64,000 bases of DNA from Neoaquamicrobium microcysteis (GTDB lineage: Bacteria > Pseudomonadota > Alphaproteobacteria > Rhizobiales > Rhizobiaceae). Positions within the stretch are counted from its first letter, which is position 1. Every line of letters begins with the position of its first letter. Shown piece by piece: positions 31,464 to 38,884 of the stretch. The stretch is from NCBI RefSeq assembly GCF_008180155.1, contig NZ_VSZS01000062.1, forward strand, positions 124,001 to 188,000, written 5' to 3'. Made by a program: the position numbers and the translations under genes. The notes under the pieces were generated by a model. That model did not search any database. It was not told where the DNA came from and saw only the letters and a program-made list of their open reading frames with translations.

Positions 31464-31753
31464 GCGCGACCGTCTGGATCATCCTCGCCGGCGCGGTCGC
31501 GACCTATCTGTCGCGCATCGGCGGGCATCTCGTGCTGTCGCGGTTCGAGCGCATCCATCCGCGCGTCGAGGCCGGGCTGAACGCGGTGCCGGCAGCGGTT
31601 CTGACCACGCTGGTCGCGCCTGTGGCGACGACCGGAGGGCCGGCTGAATGGGCCGCACTGATCGTTGCCGGCATCGTCGCGCTGCGCGGCGGGCTGTCGG
31701 CGATGTTCGTGGCCGGGGCGGTCGTGCTGATCGTGCTGCGCAATACGCTATAG
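31460..31753 (+). CDS. azlD: AzlD family small membrane subunit
   Basis: 97 residues with about four short hydrophobic helices; VWIILAGAVATYLSRIGGHLVL matches the AzlD pattern. It is the obligate partner of AzlC and is encoded directly after it with an ATGA overlap. Its TAG stop (31751-31753) is back-to-back with the stop of the convergent aminopeptidase gene. Confidence 0.9.
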   Translation: MSATVWIILAGAVATYLSRIGGHLVLSRFERIHPRVEAGLNAVPAAVLTTLVAPVATTGGPAEWAALIVAGIVALRGGLSAMFVAGAVVLIVLRNTL

Positions 31754-33574
31754 AGGCGCGGTGGCGGCTTCCAGCCAGCCCTGCACCTCGCCATCCACCA
31801 TCGAACCGATCTCGGCCTTGACGCGCGCGTGATAAGCGTCCAGCCAGGCGCGCTCGTCGGGGCTGAGCATGTCCGTCACGATCAGCCTGCGGTCGAAGGG
31901 GGCGAGCGTCAGCGTTTCGAAGGCGTGCATCGGCATATCGCCGCCCGCGATCGCTTCGGGCTCCGTCACCACGATCAGGTTTTCCAGCCGGATGCCGTAT
32001 GCGCCTTCCTTGTAGTAGCCGGGCTCGTTGGACAGGATCATGCCGGGCAGCAGGGCCTGCGTCCCCGTCTTGGCGATACGCTGAGGGCCCTCGTGCACCG
32101 AGAGGAACGAGCCGACACCGTGGCCGGTGCCGTGGGCATAGTCGAGGCCGGCCTTCCAGTGGGCGAGCCTTGCGACCGCGTCGATGTCCATGCCGCGCGT
32201 GCCCGACGGGAACCGCAGCATGGAAATGTCGATCATTCCCTTGAGCACGATGGTGTAGCGCTCGCACATCTCCCGGGTCGGCTTGCCGATGGCTACCGTG
32301 CGGGTGATGTCGGTGGTGCCGTCTTGATACTGGCCGCCCGAATCAACCAGATAGAGCTCTCCCGCTCCAAGCGGACGATTGGTCTTCGTCGTGACGCGAT
32401 AGTGGATGATCGCGCCGTTGGGCCCGGCGCCGGAGATGGTGTCGAACGAGATGTCGCGCAACGGCATCTGTACCTCCTCGCCGGTGGAGGCGCGGAAGCG
32501 CTCCAGCGCCTCGACGGCGGCGATCTCATCCACCGAACCGGCCCGCTGCGCATCCAGCCAGCACAGGAACTTCGCCATCGCCGCGCCATCGCGGCGGTGC
32601 GCGGCACGGCTGCCCTGAAGCTCGGCGGCGTTCTTGGTGGCGCGGGGCAGGCGGGCGGGGTCGGCAAAGTGAAGCACGGTGCCGCCGGCCGCATCCACGA
32701 TCATGCGCAGCTTTTCAGCGGCCAGCACCGGGTCCAGCGCTACGCGGGCGCCGGCGGTGGCGATGCGGGCAAGCTCGCCTTCCAGCGCATCGGGCTCCAT
32801 CACGTCGGCCAGTTGGGTCAGGTAGGCGTCGGTCTCGATGGTCAGCTTGTCGCGCGACAGGAACAGTTTCGGCAAACCTTCGGCGGAAAGCAGCGCAAAG
32901 CCGAGAGCCAGCGGCGTGTGAGGCACGTCGCGGCCTCTGATGTTGAACACCCACGCCAGCGACGAGGGATCGGTCAGCACGGCATGGGTTGCGCCCTGCG
33001 CACGCAGGGCATCCGCTAGCCGGACGATCTTGTCCTTCGCCAGTTCGCCCGCAAAACCGATGGGCTGGATTTCTATCTTTTCGGACGGTGCCGCCGGCTG
33101 GTCAGCCCAGATGGCGTCGACGGGATTGTTGAACACCGCCACGAGCGCCGCGCCGGCCTTTTCCAGCGCCTGTCGTAGTGCTGCGGCCTCGGAAACGGTG
33201 TGCAGCCACGGGTCGAAGCCGATCTTCATGCCTGCACGCGCGTTGGCGGCCAGCCACTTGGCCGGCGGGTTCTCGACAAGACTGTCGATCTCGAAAGTGT
33301 TCGCATCCACCTGCGTGCGGCCCTGAAGCGTGTAGCGGCCATCGACGAACAGCAAGGCGCGATCGGCCAGCACGAGCGCTGCGCCCGCAGAACCCGTAAA
33401 GCCGGTCAGCCACTGCAGCCGCTCCGACCGGGCAGCGACATATTCGACTTGATGCTCGTCGGCACGCGGCACGAGGAAGCCGTCGAGGCCGTCTGCTGCC
33501 AGACGTTCGCGCAATCGCGCCACCCTCTCGATGCCCTGGGCGGGATCGGTACGCGCGTCGAACGACTGGAACAT
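31748..33574 (-). CDS. pepP: Xaa-Pro aminopeptidase (M24B), large three-domain form
   Basis: 608 residues from ATG 33574 (MFQSFDART); a longer in-frame start adds 16 residues without support. Two creatinase-like N-domains precede a pita-bread catalytic domain. The metal ligands are recognisable: Asp in LVDSGGQYQDGTTDITR, His in GTGHGVGSF, Glu in ILSNEPGYY and Glu in the RLENL segment. It removes N-terminal residues before Pro, probably in the cytosol. The large form resembles eukaryotic-type aminopeptidase P more than the 440-aa E. coli enzyme, so the symbol is tentative. Confidence 0.92.
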   Translation of the reverse strand: MFQSFDARTDPAQGIERVARLRERLAADGLDGFLVPRADEHQVEYVAARSERLQWLTGFTGSAGAALVLADRALLFVDGRYTLQGRTQVDANTFEIDSLVENPPAKWLAANARAGMKIGFDPWLHTVSEAAALRQALEKAGAALVAVFNNPVDAIWADQPAAPSEKIEIQPIGFAGELAKDKIVRLADALRAQGATHAVLTDPSSLAWVFNIRGRDVPHTPLALGFALLSAEGLPKLFLSRDKLTIETDAYLTQLADVMEPDALEGELARIATAGARVALDPVLAAEKLRMIVDAAGGTVLHFADPARLPRATKNAAELQGSRAAHRRDGAAMAKFLCWLDAQRAGSVDEIAAVEALERFRASTGEEVQMPLRDISFDTISGAGPNGAIIHYRVTTKTNRPLGAGELYLVDSGGQYQDGTTDITRTVAIGKPTREMCERYTIVLKGMIDISMLRFPSGTRGMDIDAVARLAHWKAGLDYAHGTGHGVGSFLSVHEGPQRIAKTGTQALLPGMILSNEPGYYKEGAYGIRLENLIVVTEPEAIAGGDMPMHAFETLTLAPFDRRLIVTDMLSPDERAWLDAYHARVKAEIGSMVDGEVQGWLEAATAPL

Positions 33575-33679
33575 GATTTCCTCGCTTTCGTAACTTGCCG
33601 CATGCTGCTGTAGCCCTGCCAAAGGGCGGTTGCAACGCGCAGCCGGCTGCCCGGTCGTCTAGTGCATTGCAGCATTCCA

Positions 33680-33713
33680 TTTCGCATATGCGAAAACGCA
33701 TGGTTCCCATGCG
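33680..33713. promoter_or_regulatory. Two adjacent palindromes between pepP and the DUF1127-like gene
   Basis: TTTCGCATATGCGAAA (33680-33695) is a perfect 16-bp palindrome. One base later, CGCATGG (33697-33703) and CCATGCG (33707-33713) form a second inverted repeat with a 3-nt centre. They lie midway in the 216-bp divergent region. The first resembles IclR-type operator boxes in general form; the regulator is not known. Confidence 0.5.
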
Positions 33714-33790
33714 GAAACGGCGCTGGTAGATTAGGTCAACATTGCTTACCTTTTGAGCGTGGAGGACAACTTGCTCATTGGAGACGTGAA

Positions 33791-33979
33791 ATGGGACACA
33801 ACTCTGCAAAGCGTGGTTTTTTCCGCAATGCCCTCGACGCCATGGTTGCCGCCCGCGAGAAGCAGGCCCAGCGTTATGTGGCCAACGCGCTGCTGGCGCT
33901 GGACGACGAGACGCTCAAGGCGAGCGGGTTCAGCCGCGCCGAACTGAAGCGCACCGGTGGAATTCCTCATCTGTTCTGA
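33791..33979 (+). CDS. DUF1127-like small protein, 62 aa
   Basis: 62 residues, basic N-terminal half followed by LLALDDETLKASGFSRAEL, which matches the DUF1127 pattern of two short helices ending in a G-[FL]-S/T-R-x-E/D-I/L turn. Such proteins are abundant in Rhizobiales; some affect phosphate, carbon or RNA metabolism, but no general function is agreed. It is monocistronic, divergent from pepP, and ends at a strong terminator. ATG 33791 is preceded by a weak site (GAGACGTGAA). Confidence 0.72.
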   Translation: MGHNSAKRGFFRNALDAMVAAREKQAQRYVANALLALDDETLKASGFSRAELKRTGGIPHLF

Positions 33980-34007
33980 GTTGCGTGGGGTGACGCGATA
34001 CGGAACA

Positions 34008-34042
34008 ACAAAAAGGCGGTCCGGAGACGGGCCGCCTTTTTC
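34008..34042. terminator. Bidirectional terminator between the DUF1127-like gene and prmA
   Basis: AAAAAGGCGG (34010-34019) pairs with CCGCCTTTTT (34032-34041), 10 bp perfect, with a 12-nt loop. Poly-A on one side and poly-T on the other serve both convergent genes. Confidence 0.88.
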
Positions 34043-34045
34043 GTA

Positions 34046-34921
34046 TCAGCGCTTGAGGTGGATGGTCACCCAGCCTTCGCGGTGAAGCGTGCGGACATGG
34101 CGGAAGCGCTGGCCGGCATAGGCCGCCACTACCGCATCGCGCTGGCGATCCAGTATGCCCGAAAGCACGAGCGAGCCGCCCGGCAGCAGATGGGCTGCCA
34201 TCTGCGGCGCCAGCTTCATTAATGGCCGCGCCAGTATATTTGCCACGATCAGGTCGAACGGGCCGCGCCGGGCAAAGACCGGGTTCTGGAAGCCGGCGGC
34301 CGTTGCGGTTTCGACATAGGCCGAAACGGCGTTGAGCCTGACGTTCTCCTTCGCCACGGCAGTCGCCACCGCGTCAATGTCGGTCGCCAGCACGCTGATG
34401 CGCGCCATCTTGGCCAGCGCGATCGCCAAAACGGCGCTGCCGGTGCCCAGATCCAGCGCGTTGCGCGGAGATTCGCGGCGCACCACCTGGGTCAGCACCT
34501 CGAGGCACCCTGCCGTCGTGCCGTGGTGGCCCGTGCCGAAGGCCAGCCCCGCTTCGATCTCGATGCCTATATCGCCGGTGCGGCGCCGGTCGCGATCATG
34601 CGATCCGTGGACGAGGAAGCGCCCGGCCCGGACTGGCTTCAGCCCCTCGAGCGATTTCGTCACCCAGTCGATGTCGGGCAGCACCTCTTGCTCGAGCGAA
34701 GGCGAGAGATCGTGACGGGCGGCAATGGCGAGGATGCGTCGCTCGACCTCCTGCGTCGTGCCGTCGTCCGCATAGACGGAAATCTCGTCGGTGCCCGCAT
34801 CTTCATCGAGTTCCATAATGGCGATCGGCAGTCCGTCGTCCTCGAACTCGGTCTCGAGGGCGGCAAACAACCCGGTCGAGGCCGGCCGGGTCGCGATGAA
34901 GTGCAGACGGGTCTGTGACAA
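34046..34921 (-). CDS. prmA: Ribosomal protein L11 methyltransferase PrmA
   Basis: 291 residues. The N-terminal substrate-recognition region is followed by a class I SAM domain with [16 protein letters not shown] (near 155), acidic DIDAVAT after beta2, and the catalytic-loop [12 protein letters not shown]. It trimethylates L11 at several amino groups. It is a standalone gene 17 bp downstream of the SCO gene on the same strand, so they may be cotranscribed. Confidence 0.94.
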   Translation of the reverse strand: MSQTRLHFIATRPASTGLFAALETEFEDDGLPIAIMELDEDAGTDEISVYADDGTTQEVERRILAIAARHDLSPSLEQEVLPDIDWVTKSLEGLKPVRAGRFLVHGSHDRDRRRTGDIGIEIEAGLAFGTGHHGTTAGCLEVLTQVVRRESPRNALDLGTGSAVLAIALAKMARISVLATDIDAVATAVAKENVRLNAVSAYVETATAAGFQNPVFARRGPFDLIVANILARPLMKLAPQMAAHLLPGGSLVLSGILDRQRDAVVAAYAGQRFRHVRTLHREGWVTIHLKR

Positions 34922-34938
34922 GAGAGGGTTCCGGTGGA

Positions 34939-35514
34939 TCAGCCGGCGGCCAGCCTCTTCAGCTTCGCCAGCGCGTTGTCGGGATTCTCTCCATAGGCGA
35001 TGGTGCCCCAGAAATCACCTGCGCGATCGAGCAGAAGGATCGAGGCGGTGTGGTCCATCGTGTAGTCGCCCGTCTCCAGATCGACCTTCTTCCAGTAGAT
35101 GCCGAAGGATTTGGCCATGGCGAACACCTTGTCGGGCTCGCCGGAGATGCCGGTGATGCGTTCCGACACGTTGCCGACATAGGTGTCGACCATTTCCGGC
35201 GTGTCGCGCTCCGGGTCGATGGTGACGAAATACGCCTTGATCTTCTCTCCCTCGGGGCCGAGTTGGGCGAGCCAGCCGTCCAGCTCGAAGAGGGTGGTGG
35301 GGCACACTTCCGGGCAATGGGTGAAGCCGAAGAAGACGGCGGTTGGCGAGCCGCGGAAGGCCGTCTCGGTGATTTCCGAGCCGTCGCCCTGGACCAATGT
35401 GAAGGGCTCGCCGAACGCGCGTGCGCTGTTTTGCGTGCGATACCAGTCGAAGGTGAGCCAGCCGACGCCGGCGACCATGGCAAGCAGAATTCCGACGAGG
35501 ATGGAGCGCATCAT
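34939..35514 (-). CDS. SCO1/SenC family copper chaperone/thioredoxin-like protein
   Basis: 191 residues. One N-terminal membrane anchor (about 4-22) precedes a periplasmic thioredoxin fold. The copper ligands are all present: Cys67 and Cys71 in CPEVC and His155 in MDHTAS. The family delivers copper to the CuA site of cytochrome c oxidase or keeps it reduced. MM at the start allows 35514 or 35511. It lies with a small membrane gene and near cytochrome b561, but no oxidase genes are adjacent. Confidence 0.93.
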   Translation of the reverse strand: MMRSILVGILLAMVAGVGWLTFDWYRTQNSARAFGEPFTLVQGDGSEITETAFRGSPTAVFFGFTHCPEVCPTTLFELDGWLAQLGPEGEKIKAYFVTIDPERDTPEMVDTYVGNVSERITGISGEPDKVFAMAKSFGIYWKKVDLETGDYTMDHTASILLLDRAGDFWGTIAYGENPDNALAKLKRLAAG

Positions 35515-35556
35515 GATGGAGATCCAGCGTGGGTGAGCGTCAGGCGGCCAGGTTTG

Positions 35557-35757
35557 TCAGAAGCACCACGACAGGCCGGATTCGATGAGCGTGGTGAAGA
35601 TGCCGGGCGCGTGCTCCATCCAGCCTGCAAAGGCGAGGCCTGTCGTCGCCGAAAGCGCGAGCGCCACGAGGGCGAATGCGGCAAGCTGGGCGATGGAGTG
35701 GCGCGCAGTGAACATGTCCGCTTGTACCGCCTCGCGCCAGCGCGCGAAAGATGGCAT
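35557..35757 (-). CDS. Small membrane protein, 66 aa, unknown
   Basis: 66 residues: an amphipathic basic start (FARWREAVQADMFTARHS), then one hydrophobic span (about 23-46) and a short tail ending in Trp-Cys-Phe. It precedes the SCO gene by 42 bp on the same strand, so it may share its transcript. No family is recognised. Overlapping frames on the plus strand have no ribosome site or domain. Moderately supported. Confidence 0.5.
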   Translation of the reverse strand: MPSFARWREAVQADMFTARHSIAQLAAFALVALALSATTGLAFAGWMEHAPGIFTTLIESGLSWCF

Positions 35758-35806
35758 CTTGACGCTGGAGAGAGCATCAACGCGAATGTGAACGTCCGGG
35801 GGAACG

Positions 35807-36310
35807 ATGAGCGCGACAAGACCGCAGGGCTATTCGGCAACGCAGATCATGCTGCACTGGAGCGTAGCCACGCTGGTGGTGTTCCAGTTCTTCATCAATG
35901 ACGGGATCGAGGATGCCTTTCGCGGTTTCATGCGTGGCGAGGGCGTCGAGGCTGATGAGATGGCGGCGGCCAACGTGCACATCATCATCGGGATGACCAT
36001 TCTGGTGCTGGCGCTCTGGCGCATCGCGCTGCGCTTTTCGCGCGGCGTCCCGCCGGCGCCGGGTAACGAACCGCCGATCCTGCGCAAGGTTGCCGAGGGG
36101 ACGCATATCGCGCTCTATGCGCTGATCGTGCTGACGCCGCTTTCGGGCGCGGCGGCCTGGTTTCTGGCCAGCGAGGCGGCGTCGGCCGCACATGGCGTCT
36201 TTCGCGCGCTGCTGTTCATTCTGGCGGTGCTGCACATAATCGGCGCGCTGGTGCAGGTGTTCGTCTTCAAATCCGATGCGCTGACGCGGATGCTGATGAC
36301 GAAGGATTGA
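35807..36310 (+). CDS. Cytochrome b561 family membrane protein
   Basis: 167 residues with four membrane helices. QIMLHWSVATLVVFQF, NVHIIIGMTIL, VAEGTHIALYALIVL and ILAVLHIIGALVQVF supply the conserved His residues that hold two b hemes in the di-heme family. It is expected to pass electrons between quinone and a periplasmic partner. It is divergent from the SCO/small-membrane-gene pair, 49 bp apart, which may mean a shared control region. Confidence 0.9.
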   Translation: MSATRPQGYSATQIMLHWSVATLVVFQFFINDGIEDAFRGFMRGEGVEADEMAAANVHIIIGMTILVLALWRIALRFSRGVPPAPGNEPPILRKVAEGTHIALYALIVLTPLSGAAAWFLASEAASAAHGVFRALLFILAVLHIIGALVQVFVFKSDALTRMLMTKD

Positions 36311-36341
36311 GCGGCGGCGAACGGCAAGGTATGGGCTGCGC

Positions 36342-36962
36342 ATGGCCGATTTCCTGCCCACCGACAGCGACCCGCGCATCCACACGACCGCCGATCTCAA
36401 GTCGTGCAGGCTCGGCCGCCACGTTTCCATCGGTGAGCGGGTCATCCTGCGCGAGGTGACGGTCGACGACTATTCCTATTTCGAGCGCCATGGCGAGGCG
36501 ATCTACACCTCCATCGGCAAGTTCTGCTCCATAGCAGCCAATGTGCGCATCAATGCGCTGGAGCATCCGATGGAGCGCGTGACGACGCACAAGGTGACGT
36601 ACCGGCCGAACGAATATTTCAAGTTTCTCGGCGTCGACCAGACGTTCCGCGAGAGGCGGCGGGCGAAGCAGGTGCGTATCGGCAACGATGTCTGGATCGG
36701 GCACGGTGCCGTAATCATGCCCGGCGTTAACGTGGGCGACGGCGCGGTGGTGGGCGCGAACGCGGTGGTGACCAAAGACGTCGCACCCTACGAGATCGTG
36801 GCGGGGATGCCCGCCAGACGCCTCAGGATGCGGTTTGCGGAAGAAGTCGCCGCCCGGTTGCAGGCTCTGGCATGGTGGGACTGGCCCGCTGAAAAGCTCG
36901 CTCAAGCGATACCGGACATGCAGACGCTGGCGATCGGTGATTTTCTCGCCAAATGGGAGTAA
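36342..36962 (+). CDS. Hexapeptide-repeat acetyltransferase (phosphonate-cluster type)
   Basis: 206 residues with left-handed beta-helix repeats (VRIGNDVWIGHGAVIMPGVNVGDGAVVGANAVVTKDV class, about 105-150). The loop KFCSIAANVRINALEHPMERV and the C-terminal WWDWP motif are typical of the xenobiotic/chloramphenicol-type acetyltransferases that often accompany phn operons. No phosphonate gene is near, so the acceptor is unknown. It starts 31 bp after the cytochrome b561 gene. Confidence 0.8.
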   Translation: MADFLPTDSDPRIHTTADLKSCRLGRHVSIGERVILREVTVDDYSYFERHGEAIYTSIGKFCSIAANVRINALEHPMERVTTHKVTYRPNEYFKFLGVDQTFRERRRAKQVRIGNDVWIGHGAVIMPGVNVGDGAVVGANAVVTKDVAPYEIVAGMPARRLRMRFAEEVAARLQALAWWDWPAEKLAQAIPDMQTLAIGDFLAKWE

Positions 36963-37009
36963 TCATCCAGCCGCTGATCTCATTACAATTTTATCCTTGT
37001 TTTATGAAT

Positions 37010-37032
37010 TAAGGAAAAAGCTTATCCTTAAC
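37010..37032. repeat. AT-rich inverted repeat upstream of the secreted Asn/Gly-rich protein
   Basis: TTAAGGA (37010-37016) and TCCTTAA (37026-37032) with a 9-nt centre. TTATCCTT is also repeated (near 36992 and 37023). The 200-bp gap 36963-37162 is the most AT-rich stretch noticed in the window and likely holds the promoter of the next gene. Confidence 0.4.
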
Positions 37033-37162
37033 GTACCGTTTTCGGTTCTGCTTAACGAAATACTGCGATTGCAGGTTGCAATTCTCTCGCATAGGTGGCT
37101 TTCTGGTTCGCGGAGATAGACCGAAAGGAAGCGGAGGGACTTCATGACAAGGGAGAAGTCTC

Positions 37163-37477
37163 ATGAAGAAACTCGCCGCTCTCGCAGCAATCGCTACCGC
37201 GTTCTCGTTTTCCGTCGTGTCGGCGGAAGCCAATGGCTGGCGGTCCAATACGACAAGCAACCATAACGGCAACAACTATTCGAGCGGGCTGGTCAACGTC
37301 TCGCCGACGGTTCGTACCGGCAATCTGAATGTCCTCAGCGGCATCGGCATCCTCAACAACTCGCCGATCCTGTCGGGCAACAATCTGGGCCTGGGCATCC
37401 TCGGCTCCGGCACCGGCCTTCTCAACAACGTGATTGCCGTGCCCGAAAGCAACAGCCGTCGCGGCCATCGCCGCTGA
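37163..37477 (+). CDS. Secreted Asn/Gly-rich protein, 104 aa, unknown
   Basis: A good ribosome site (AGGGAGAAGTC) precedes ATG 37163. Residues 1-23 are a Sec signal peptide (cleavage after AEA). The mature part is rich in Asn, Gly, Ser and Leu, with repeated xNLxVLSGIGILNNSPIL-like stretches and a basic tail (SRRGHRR). It lacks Cys and membrane spans and is probably periplasmic or exported. No family is recognised; the composition suggests repeat-built or adhesive surface proteins. Confidence 0.75.
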   Translation: MKKLAALAAIATAFSFSVVSAEANGWRSNTTSNHNGNNYSSGLVNVSPTVRTGNLNVLSGIGILNNSPILSGNNLGLGILGSGTGLLNNVIAVPESNSRRGHRR

Positions 37478-37483
37478 TATTGC

Positions 37484-37515
37484 GGGGGCAGGCGGGTCGC
37501 GCCTCCTGCCCCTTC
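37484..37515. terminator. Hairpin between two convergent genes
   Basis: GGGGCAGG (37485-37492) pairs with CCTGCCCC (37505-37512), followed by TT only. It likely ends transcription of the secreted-protein gene and of the convergent outer-membrane-like gene. Confidence 0.55.
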
Positions 37516-37516
37516 G

Positions 37517-38686
37517 CTACAGGCTCCTGGTTACGGCGATCTGCGCATCAATGGTGCGCTTTTCGATGTCGAAGACGGAGATGAGCCGCCGTCGGGCGTC
37601 GATGCGGAGAATGACGGCGGTGCTCTCGTTCGCCTGCCAGCCGGTCTGCGCATAGAGACCGTACACCGTGTCCCGGTTTCCTATGGCGACGTTGTCACGA
37701 CGCTCGTCGAACGCGCCCAGAGCGAGGGTGACGGTGGGGCTAGCCCGGTAGCCGAGCTCCGCCTCGGCGCGGCGCACCCATACGGCCAGCGGGTCGTCGG
37801 TAGACGTCGTGTCGTAGGCAGCCCGGAACGATCCGCGCAGCGAGAATTTTTCACCCAGAGGCATTGCGGCCGCCAGCTCGACGGTCGGTCGAATTTCGGT
37901 GAACGTGCCGTTGAGCAGGTGAAGCACCTGCAGGCCGACCGCACCGCTGATCGTCGCTTCACTGGAGAAACTGGCGGCGGCCTGAAGCTTTGCCGAGTAT
38001 TCCGACAGCAGGAGTTCCGGCAGCGGCTGGACCGCATGGGAGCGGCGCAAGCCTGCGACCACCGAACCCCCGTAGCTGTAGGGTGCGGTCGTCCGGATCA
38101 GGGTTGTTCCAACGCGCAGAAGGTCACGGTCGGGTTCGAGCTTTGTTGGTTCGATCGCGCCGAGCTGGAAATGGGTGCGACCCGCAAATTCGCGCGATGC
38201 CGCGCCTTCCAGCACCAGTGTCGTATCAGCCCCGACCAGAAAGCCGGCCTGCAATGCGCCGCCAAGTATTGTCTTGCGCGTGCGGGTGCCGAGGATGAAA
38301 TCTTCTATCGGAAAGTCGTCGCCGTCGGAGATGGTGCGCAGGGAAAGCGTTCCCCGCAGCTCGGTCGTCGCTGAGGGCCTCATGGTCGTCTCGGCCGCAA
38401 TGCCGAATGCCCTGTCGTCCTCGATGTCGTAGGTGTCGTACCGGCGCAGCTCGAAGTCTGCGGTCAGCTTCGTCGTGCTCAGCTCGTGCCCGACGGCGCT
38501 TTCCAGCGAGCCGCGCAGAGCGGTGTACCAGTCCTCGAAGGGGAGGTCGCTGTCCAGGGCATTCGTGGTGTAGTGGCGCGCGAGCGTCACCGTGGCCTTG
38601 TGGGAGCCTTCGGCTTCGCCCGCGCGCGCGTCCGTCGCAAGGAGCCCCAGAACGACGGTCGCAATGGTGATACGAACGGGATGCAG
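37517..38686 (-). CDS. Unrecognised outer-membrane beta-barrel-like protein; probable CTG start
   Basis: No ATG, GTG or TTG gives a complete protein: the first standard start is GTG 38590, which lies after the signal peptide. At 38686 a CTG follows a perfect AGGAGG with a 5-nt spacer and yields 389 residues beginning HPVRITIATVVLGLLATDARA, a convincing signal peptide. The mature part alternates polar and hydrophobic residues in many strand-like segments (TLRGTLSLRT, ILGGALQAGFLVGADTTLVLEGAASREF), as in outer-membrane barrels. No family is recognised and no function is assigned. Confidence 0.65.
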   Translation of the reverse strand: MHPVRITIATVVLGLLATDARAGEAEGSHKATVTLARHYTTNALDSDLPFEDWYTALRGSLESAVGHELSTTKLTADFELRRYDTYDIEDDRAFGIAAETTMRPSATTELRGTLSLRTISDGDDFPIEDFILGTRTRKTILGGALQAGFLVGADTTLVLEGAASREFAGRTHFQLGAIEPTKLEPDRDLLRVGTTLIRTTAPYSYGGSVVAGLRRSHAVQPLPELLLSEYSAKLQAAASFSSEATISGAVGLQVLHLLNGTFTEIRPTVELAAAMPLGEKFSLRGSFRAAYDTTSTDDPLAVWVRRAEAELGYRASPTVTLALGAFDERRDNVAIGNRDTVYGLYAQTGWQANESTAVILRIDARRRLISVFDIEKRTIDAQIAVTRSL

Positions 38687-38884
38687 CGCGACCTCCTGAG
38701 CGGCAAAGGCGCCCCTTCCGTCGCGGGGGTGGGTGAAACGGAAGGGGCCCGGAGGTAAACCGCTCGGAAGCGGAAGGTACAGGCACCATTGCCTGCACGA
38801 ACAAGCTACAGCGATACACGCAAAGGTTGCTTTACGTGCATGAGCAATTTTGAGGTGTGTCCGGTTGTATGTCTCGAACGTTGC

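Noticed and set aside
37010-37032. TTAA pair as a CtrA site
   Set aside because: The two TTAA half-sites are 15 bp apart, not 7.
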